DNA from: Ashinkailepas kermadecensis
Lineage: Eukaryota; Arthropoda; Thecostraca; Neolepadidae
DNA length: 64,000 nucleotides
Reading direction: 5' to 3'
Assembly: GCA_034440615.1 (NCBI GenBank)
Contig: JAOTOM010004610.1
Location: 194,501 to 258,500, forward strand
Shown: in pieces, positions 56,729 to 64,000 of the stretch
Position numbering within the stretch: position 1 is the first letter of the stretch
Layout: the number at the start of each line of letters is the position of its first letter
Position numbers and translations under genes: made by a program
The notes under the pieces: generated by a model
The model's input: only the letters and a program-made list of their open reading frames with translations
Told to the model about the DNA's origin: nothing
Database searches by the model: none

Positions 56729-58874
56729 TCAGGCAGCGCAGAGGTTCTTCCAGATGTGCCGCTTCTTTTGGAGCCGTCGGCGGCCGGTCGGGTGCAGGGA
56801 GATGATGCCGCTGTCGTATGGGTTCGGTTTGCCGTGTACTTTGTATCCGTGTGCTGTGAAGATGTCTGCGGATACGAGACAAAGCATACATTAATCTGAC
56901 AAACCCTGACCAGGAAATACTGCTGGGGAGTCACGAGGTCAACGTTCACAGCGGGCGTGGCTGTGCCTGTCTATGTGGCAAGCAGGGCAGACATTTTGCT
57001 GCGGTGGCTTTAAGAAACAGGGTTCTATGTCGCATGGCTGGAGAACCCGGGCGTGTCGGGGTGGTCTGGACCTCTTGGTTTGGTACCCTGCTAAGTGATA
57101 AGCTAATTTTCATTTCCCTTGTTCAATCTGAAAGTATATCTTGAAAACAAGGTCTTCGACACTGGCTTAGTGAGAGATCTCCAGTCCTGCTATGCTGAAA
57201 GGAGTTTGTTGTGTGGGCCCGGACTGTACCACTCGATGTGCGAATTCTAGATATTCTAGGTCAACAGCCGATTACTTATTTCATCCGGTTTCATTCCAAG
57301 GTTTCATCCGATTACTTAGGATGCCACCAATGCCGACATGGCAGTCCCACTCTCGCCCTCCGGCCTTAGCGGACCAGTTGCCAGCTGACCCCGTGACGGT
57401 GTCACGTGATCGGCGTTGCAGCTGCGACGCAATCATTTGCAACAACAACATCAACTTTATCTCAGTTTACACCATTTGACATGCCAAGTCAGGGGCGCAG
57501 TCAAGGTTCTTCAAAGGTAGGACGAACACATGATGATGGATACGGCAATCTGGGATGTCGGGCCTCTGCCAGTCGTAAAAGTCCTCGCCGGAGGAATATT
57601 TCCCTCCGTTACCATTCTCTTCGCTGCGGCACGGCTGCTGCTCTTAGCCACAATTATCTGAGACATAAAACGAAATCTACGACACCACCTTTCCAATAGT
57701 GCACTACTGTGTGGAACTCTAGCAAATCGCTCACTCACTGGTGGTAATGACAGCGCGCGGCTCGAACTCGTCCTCCTCCCAGGTGGCCAGTTCGGCCAGG
57801 TACCGCTCAGCCAGGTACGAGAACACCTGGCTGACGTTGAGGTCCTCCTTGACGGAGGTGCGGTACAGACGCACCTTCAGCTCCCGAGACAGAGCCTCCG
57901 CCTCCTCACTGAAACAGGCCTGCTGTAATATATCGGGCAGGTGGCCGGCTGCGGCACCACGGGCATCCGACGCCACTGTCCTGGCGAAAATGCACTTCGG
58001 CTCCGAGGCAGAATCACTACACTTAGAAACCTAAAGGTAAGCCTTCCTCCCTGCTCTTAGCATTCCCAGAATGATTCTTGATTACAAGGGTAAGGGGTGA
58101 TTTTCTTGTTTACTATTCTATCCGGGAAAATAATCTTGTGGAGATCACCTGGTAAAAAGTAGGTGCAATATGTATTTAGCAGGCATTCAGCAATCAGAGA
58201 AAAAGTTGATATACTAGTTGTACTTGGTCCTGGTATCTTTTTATATTTGCTATGCTTAATATTGCCTTTGAGCAGCGTGCTCTTCATCACACCACTGCTT
58301 TATCCATATGAAACGAAGCACAACGCAGTTGTGACAATGTTTCGATTTTTAGTGAAAGCTGTATGCAATTGTCCTGCCTCTTGTCACGGATGTTCTAGTG
58401 ACGTTCCGGTTTGGTGCAGGTGTAATTGCAAGACAACACACATCAAATACATATGTTATACATAGGGTGAACAAGCTACCAGACGGCAATGGATGCCTAT
58501 TAAATTTACCATACGAAAAGTAAACATGGAAAAAGGATGTGGGCGTCAGAGCGACCCGATAATTGAATGGGGTAGGAGGCAAGCCCATTTTCGGTTAATT
58601 CTATCCTGTCAACGCCATGGGATTAATGGTTAAGATCTGAGCAAACTTGAGGGGGTGGGACCATGCCCCCCCCCCCCAATCCCACCACATCCCTCTCCCC
58701 ACCATGACCCACGCCTATGAACAATGACATGCGGTTTTCGCTCAACCTTGCAGGCGAAGCAGATCCGAGTCAAAGTCGGACGGCGTCAACTCACGCATCA
58801 ATGGTGGCCCTGTCGATGAGGTCGATCTTGTTCTGCACGAGCACCATCGGTATCGAGCCACACTCGTCCTCCAC
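56729..58874 (-). CDS. RAB23: Rab23 small GTPase, last three exons (5' part outside the window)
   Basis: Exons in order are 58874-58795, 57908-57739 and 56865-56729, with donors GTGAGT and GTGAGT, acceptors CAG, TTTCAG and CCGCAG, and phases 0, 2 and 1 that join exactly. They code for 128 residues, the same as the matching part of vertebrate Rab23. The first has the G4 motif (VLVQNKIDL), the second the G5 region and Rab23 signature (EEAEAL, YRTSVKEDLNVSQVFSYLAE), the third the hypervariable tail (GIISLHP, then a basic RRRLQKKR). Rab23 regulates Hedgehog signalling and ciliary/planar-polarity traffic in animals. The nucleotide-binding P-loop exons are not found upstream in the window. The C-terminus is -NLCAA: the Cys is third from the end, unlike standard Rab prenylation motifs. 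Identity is strongly supported. Confidence 0.93.
57175..57410 (-). mobile_element. SINE family B copy in a RAB23 intron
   Basis: Shares GGCCTTAGCGGACCAGTTGC and the GTTTGTTGTGTG.GCCC phrase with the 54.7-kb copy. The tRNA head is lost. Confidence 0.6.
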
Positions 58875-59109
58875 CTGCCACAGAACCGCGGTGTGTGTCA
58901 ACCTCACCAACATGTGTGGTGCGCGGACCGAGAGGACCACGGAGAGGGTCCTTACACCGTGTGGCAGCCATTCTGCGACCAGCCTGAAACAGTCACAAAA
59001 CACATACTACGATATCGTCACCAGGAAGCTGTTCTGGTCTTGCCCACACGTCCTGAGGAGCGAAGCCGTAGTCCACCGGCAGACTGCTCAGTGCTCAGTG
59101 TCGTACGCT

Positions 59110-59800
59110 GTCACACGTTATCGCCGTCACACGTCATCGCCGTTACACGATATCGCCGTCACACGTTATAGCCGTTACACGACATCGCCGTTACACGATA
59201 TCGCCGTCACACATTATCGCTGTCACACGATATCGCCGTCACACCATATCGCTGTCACACGACATCGTCGTAACACGTTATCGATGTCACACGATATCGC
59301 CATCACACGGAATGGCCGTCACACGGTATGGCCGTCACACGATATCTCTGTCACACGATATGGCCGTCACACGGTATGGCCGTCACACGATATCGCCATC
59401 ACACGGAATGGCCGTCACACGATATCGCCGTCACACGATATCTCTGTCACACGATATGGCCGTCACACGGTATGGCCGTCACACGTCATCGCCGTAACAC
59501 GATATCGCCGTCACACGGAATGGCCGTCACACGGTATCGCCGTCACACGATATCTCTGTCACACGATATGGCCGTCACACGGTATGGCCGTCACACGTCA
59601 TCGCCGTAACACGATATCGCCGTTACACGGAATGGCCGTCACACGATATCGCCGTAACACGATATATCTGTCACACGATATGGCCGTCACACGGTATGGC
59701 CGTCACACGTCATCGCCGTAGCACGATATCGCCGTCACACGGAATGGCCGTCACACGATATCGCCGTCACACGATATCGCTGTCATACGGTATCGCCGAT
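59110..59800. repeat. 16-bp array with 112-bp higher-order period
   Basis: The monomer is GCCGTCACACGATATC with variants GGAATG, GGTATG and TCTCT. The run of variants repeats every 112 bp, seven monomers (equivalent points at 59497, 59609 and 59721). Confidence 0.95.
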
Positions 59801-60334
59801 ATATGCGGTTTTTTTTCAAGCTGGCGGGTGCCAGTTCCCAACTCTGAATCACACCCCACACCTCAAGTTATTTCACGTTCTATTTTTGCGCCGGAAGCGA
59901 GCGAGATACAATCTGTTCGGGCTGAATCGTGCACAAGAAACCGGTGGTTCGCACGTTCGCATGGTGGGGATGCTATGGGTGTATGTACGTTCGGAATTAC
60001 AAATCCGTAAGAACACCAAACAGCAAAAATGTTGTCAACCGATCAATTTAAATATCCTTAAACAACTTAAACCTTCTATTCCAAGAGTATCATAATATAT
60101 TATCATGCCAACTTCAAGAAAGTTTCCAAGTACCTACTTGTTCAGGAAATAAGATACACATATCATTATTATCAATGTTGCTTTATCGTAAAATGGTTGC
60201 ACATGGTTCGTTACATCAATAAATATGTGTGCATGTTTCGCGACATCGCTAAATATTTGTACAGGATTCGCAACATCACTAGCTGTTTAAGTCGAATGAT
60301 TGATATGCGCCGCCGTTGGACGGCGGTGCCGGCG

Positions 60335-60885
60335 AGGGCGACGGCGACACCACTGGTGCCGGGTGGTGACAGGGCGACGGCGACACCACTGGTGCCGGGT
60401 GGTGACAGGGCGACGGCGACACCACTGGCGCCGGGTGGTGACAGGGCGACGGCGACACCACTGGTGCCGGGTGGTGACAGGGCGACGGCGACACCACTGG
60501 TGCCGGGTGGTGACAGGGCGACGGCGACACCACTGGTGCTGGGTGGTGACAGGGCGACGGCGACACCACTGGTGCTGGGTGGTGACAGGGCGACGGCGAC
60601 ACCACTGGTGCTGGGTGGTGACAGGGCGACGGCGACGCCACTGGTGCCGTGTGGTGACAGGGCGACGGCGATGCCACTGGAGCCGGGTGGTGACAGGACG
60701 GTGGGGAGGCTGGCGCCGGGTGGTGACAGGGCGGTGGGGCGGCTGGTGCTGGGTGGTGGGAGGCTGGCGCCGGGTGGTGACAGGGCGGTGGGGCGGCTGG
60801 TGCCGGGTGGGGAGGTCCTGGCGCCGGGTGGTGACAGGGCGGTGGGGCGGCTGGTGCCGGGTGGTGACGGGGCAGCCATGCTGCG
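60335..60885. repeat. 36-bp minisatellite, about 15 units
   Basis: The unit is GCGACGGCGACACCACTGGT plus GCCGGGTGGTGACAGG; shorter derivatives occur after 60700. All three frames on both strands are open because the unit has no stop codon and a length divisible by three. Confidence 0.95.
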
Positions 60886-60887
60886 AC

Positions 60888-62690
60888 AGCCTGAACAGTC
60901 ACAAAACGCGTGCTGACGATATCGTCACCAGGAAGCTGTTCTGGTCTTGCCCCACGTGGTGAGGGGCGAAGCCGTAGTCCACCGGCAGGCTGCTCAGTGC
61001 TCAGTGTCGTACGCTGTCACGTTATCGCCGTACACGTCATCGCCGTTACGATATCGCCGTCACACGTTATAGCCGTTACACGATATGCCGTAATCGCTGT
61101 CACGATATCGCCGTCACACCATATCGCTGTACACGACATCGTCGTAACACGTTATCGATGTACACGATATGCCGTCACACGGAATGGCCGTCACACGATA
61201 TCTCTGTCACACGATATGGCCGTCACGGTATGGCCGTACACGTCATCGCCGTAACACGATATCGCCGTCACACGGAATGGCCGTACACGATATCGCCGTC
61301 ACACGTATTCTGTCACACGATATGGCCGTCACACGGTATGGCCGTCCACGTCATCGCCGTAACACGATATCGCCGTCACCGGAATGGCCGTCACAATATC
61401 GCCGTCACACGATATCTCTGTCACACGATATGGCCGTCACACGGTATGGCCGTCACACGTCATCGCCGTAACACGATATCGCCGTCACACGGAATAGCCG
61501 TCACACGATATGGCCGTCACACGATATCGCCGTCACACGATATCGCTGTCATACGGTATCGCCGATATATGCGGGTGTTTTTTTAAGCTGGCGGGTGTCA
61601 GTTCAACTCTGAATCACACCACACCTCAGTTATTTCGTTATTTTGCGCCGGAAGCGGGCGAGATACAATCTGTTCGGGCTGGATCGTGCACAAGAAACCG
61701 GTGGTTCGCACGTTCGCATGGTGGGGATGCTATGGGTGTATGTACGTTCGGAATTACAAATCCGTAAGAACACCAAACAGCAAAAATGTTGTCAACCGAT
61801 CAATTTAAATATCCTTAAACAACCTAAACCTTCTATTCCAAGAGTATCATAATATATTATCATGCCAACTTCAAGAAAGTTTCCAAGTACCTACTTGTTC
61901 GGAAATAAGATACACATATCATTATTATCAATGTTGCTTTATCGTAAAATGATTGCACATGGTTCGTTATATCAATAAATATGTGTGCATGTTTCGCACA
62001 TCGCTAAATATTTGTACAGGATTCGCAACATCACTAGCTGTTTAAGTCGAATGATTGATAGGCGCCGCCGTTGGACGGCGGTGCCGGCGAGGGCGACGGC
62101 GACACCACTGGTGCCGGGTGGTGACAGGGCGACGGCGACACCGCTGGTGCTGGGTGGTGACAGGGCGGCGGCGGCGCCACTGGTGCTGGGTGGTGACAGG
62201 GCGGATGGCGACACCGGCTGGTGCCGGGTGGTGACAGGGCGGTGGTGGGGCGGCTGGTGCCGGGTGGTGACGGGGGCGGCGGCGAGGCTGGCGCCGGGTG
62301 GTGACAGGACGGTGGGGCGGCTGGTGCCGGGTGGTGACGGGGCGGTGGGGGACACGGCTGGTGCCGGGTGGTGACAGGGCGACGGCGTGCCGCTGGTGCC
62401 GGGTGGTGACAGGACGGTGGGGAGGCTGGCGCCGGGTGGTGACGGGGCGGTGGTGGGGCGGCTGGTGCCGGGTGGTGACAGGGCGGTGGGGCGGCTGGTG
62501 CCGTGTGGTGAGGAGGTGGTGGGGAGGCTGGTGCCGGGTGGTGACAGGGCGGTGGGGCGGCTGGTGCCGGGTGGTGACCGGGCGGTGGTGGGGAGGCTGG
62601 CGCCGGGTGGTGACAGGACGGTGGGGCGGCTGGTGCCGGGTGGTGACGGGCGGTGGTGGGGAGGCTGGCGCCGGGTGACCAGATGGGAAC
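60888..62690. repeat. Composite macrosatellite, unit 2
   Basis: Same order as unit 1: anchor 60888-61010, 16-bp array 61010-61575, unique 61575-62090, 36-bp-type array 62090-62690. Compared with unit 1 it carries many one- to three-base deletions. Confidence 0.93.
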
Positions 62691-63214
62691 AAGATGACCG
62701 TGGCCACCGCTATTCAACGTCGTTATGGGCCACCAGCTGGTGGACAGGTCAGAGTACGACTAAGTGACGGCTATGCAAGTCAACCTTTGTCTGCCAGGCA
62801 CCGGGAGCCACACAATGTGTGCTACTTCAAGCCTTGGCGCCATCTACATTATTTCAGCTCTGTTGTGCCATTGAAATGTTTGATTATTAGGGAACGGATT
62901 TATTCCTCAAGTAACAAGCGTGAGGAACATTAATTTTAGTTCCCATAAAATTACTATAATTATCTTGTAAGATCACAGAGCCTGCAACTCGATGGCATCG
63001 CTGTCTGGAACAATAAGCGATTAATCTACGTCCTCAATCTATCTGATGACCACTCAGTTCGTACGTCGCTAGAATTACAAACAATAACGTCAGCTAATCA
63101 CATGCGTTCGTCATTACAATTTCGAATAACAGCCAATACAACCAGCCGAGTGAGAGTCTGACTCCTGATGAATGTAAGGCGCTCAGCTTGTGCTCGGTAT
63201 GATAATTGCCAGCC
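62691..63214. other. Intergenic, no gene recognised
   Basis: Nothing supportable is seen. Confidence 0.4.
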
Positions 63215-63305
63215 GCGGTATGTCAGCGTCGGTATGGCAGCCACGGTATGGCAGCCACGGCATGACAGCCACGGCATGACAGCAACGGTATGACAGCCAC
63301 GGCAA
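63215..63305. repeat. 14-bp tandem repeat
   Basis: The unit is CGGTATGGCAGCCA with CGGCATGACAGCCA variants, about 6 copies. Confidence 0.9.
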
Positions 63306-63484
63306 CCATCGACACCACAACACGGGACGGTCAGGCCCTCAAGTCCCCTGGATAAACTTTGGAAACATCAAGAGGAGCAATCCTACATGCCAGGAAGGAC
63401 GTCACAAATGGCGTCTTGAAAAGTGCAAAGCGAAGCGTCTCCAGTCGCTGCTTTTAGCAGCTCTGTGCGGCACCACCGCTGATC

Positions 63485-63605
63485 TTCATTACTACCTGAG
63501 GGCACGATTGGCCACGTTACTGCCTGAGGGCACGACTGGCCACGCTACTGCCTGAGGGCACGACTGGCCACGCCATTGCCTGAGGGCACGACTGACCACA
63601 TTACT
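63485..63605. repeat. 28-bp tandem repeat, about 4 copies
   Basis: The unit is TACTGCCTGAGGGCACGACT plus GGCCACGC, with point variants. Confidence 0.9.
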
Positions 63606-64000
63606 GCCTCAGGGTACGACGACTGACCACAAAATTGGAATGTATTTTCTCAAGTACAAGATCAAAACCAAGTGCATGCACCTACATCAACCGCCGACAA
63701 TGACATGGACCATGACATGGACCATGACATTGACCATGACAAACCAACCTGATGCTGATACCTCCATATAGCTTGAAGCGGATACCGCCCTGGCCCGAGA
63801 CAAGCCAATCTGATGCTGATGCCTCCACATAACATCAAACGGAAACCGCCGTTGATCACCAAATTATACTGACGTCCAATATGGCGTAAGGGAGACCAAT
63901 GGTGGTAAAACTTAAATTGTTCCCCACTTTCGAAGGATAGGGAGAGGTAGCTACACTTACGCCAAGCATAAACCTTCTAGCATCATCCCCGATAATTTTT
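63606..64000. other. Intergenic with short repeats, no gene recognised
   Basis: ACATGGACCATG repeats at 63700-63740 and two diverged CCTGATGCTGATACCTCC-containing units at 63750-63850. Confidence 0.5.

Larger units (their letters stand above)
58981..60887. repeat. Composite macrosatellite, unit 1 (about 1.9 kb)
   Basis: The unit comprises unique sequence (58981-59110), a 16-bp array, unique sequence (59800-60335) and a 36-bp array (60335-60885). The same order repeats in 60888-62690. Matching anchors include CACCAGGAAGCTGTTCTGGT and CGGAAGCGAGCGAGATACAA. Confidence 0.93.

Noticed and set aside
58717..59721. 334-codon Arg/His/Thr-rich frame
   Set aside because: A translation of the 16-bp array; upstream it overlaps a RAB23 exon on the opposite strand.
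60197..62767. Long Pro-, Gly- or Arg-rich frames on both strands
   Set aside because: The 36-bp unit is stop-free in every frame, so open length carries no information.

Overview
This is a nuclear genome window from an animal, most likely an arthropod. The evidence is spliced genes with GT-AG introns (cyclin H and Rab23), interstitial (TTAGG)n/(CCTAA)n tracts, an LTR promoter with a TATA box and an arthropod-type TCAGTT initiator, tRNA-derived SINEs, and several classes of non-LTR, LTR and DNA transposons. The species cannot be fixed from sequence alone. Coding exons are strongly GC-rich, while much of the intergenic DNA from about 17 to 50 kb is AT-rich.

Layout: 1-5 kb holds a decayed minus-strand non-LTR retrotransposon (gag-like ORF1, then ORF2 with endonuclease, RT fragment and RNase H), interrupted by a clean SINE insertion. 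6-16.8 kb is dominated by unrelated GC-rich minisatellites, several with a 70-72 bp unit, mixed with SINEs and LINE fragments. 17-27 kb is AT-rich and contains a nested DNA transposon (one copy inserted into another of the same family), a 177-bp satellite and (TA)n tracts. 27.8-32.3 kb holds a P-element-like transposase pseudogene and the 3' part of a Gypsy-type LTR element. 33-37 kb has more MITEs and CR1/L2-like LINE pieces.

The three host genes are CCNH (37919-40370, plus strand, two exons, complete), an unrecognised nuclear-type protein (51980-53047, plus strand) and the last three exons of RAB23 (56729-58874, minus strand). No functional link between them is evident. 45-49 kb holds two MITE families and a diverged long-unit duplication. 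50-51.5 kb is a 130-bp higher-order repeat. 59-62.7 kb is a roughly 1.9-kb composite macrosatellite upstream of the visible RAB23 exons.

The most unusual signal is a short 3' hairpin followed by a (TAAC)n tail. It ends the tRNA-derived SINEs and a LINE 3' fragment, and it also occurs alone as inserts of 55-58 bp with their own 12-13 bp target-site duplications. Its stem differs between two subfamilies by compensatory base-pair changes. This points to a structure-recognised retrotransposition signal that can move with almost nothing attached.

Most other long open frames lie in tandem repeats whose unit lacks stop codons and are not genes.
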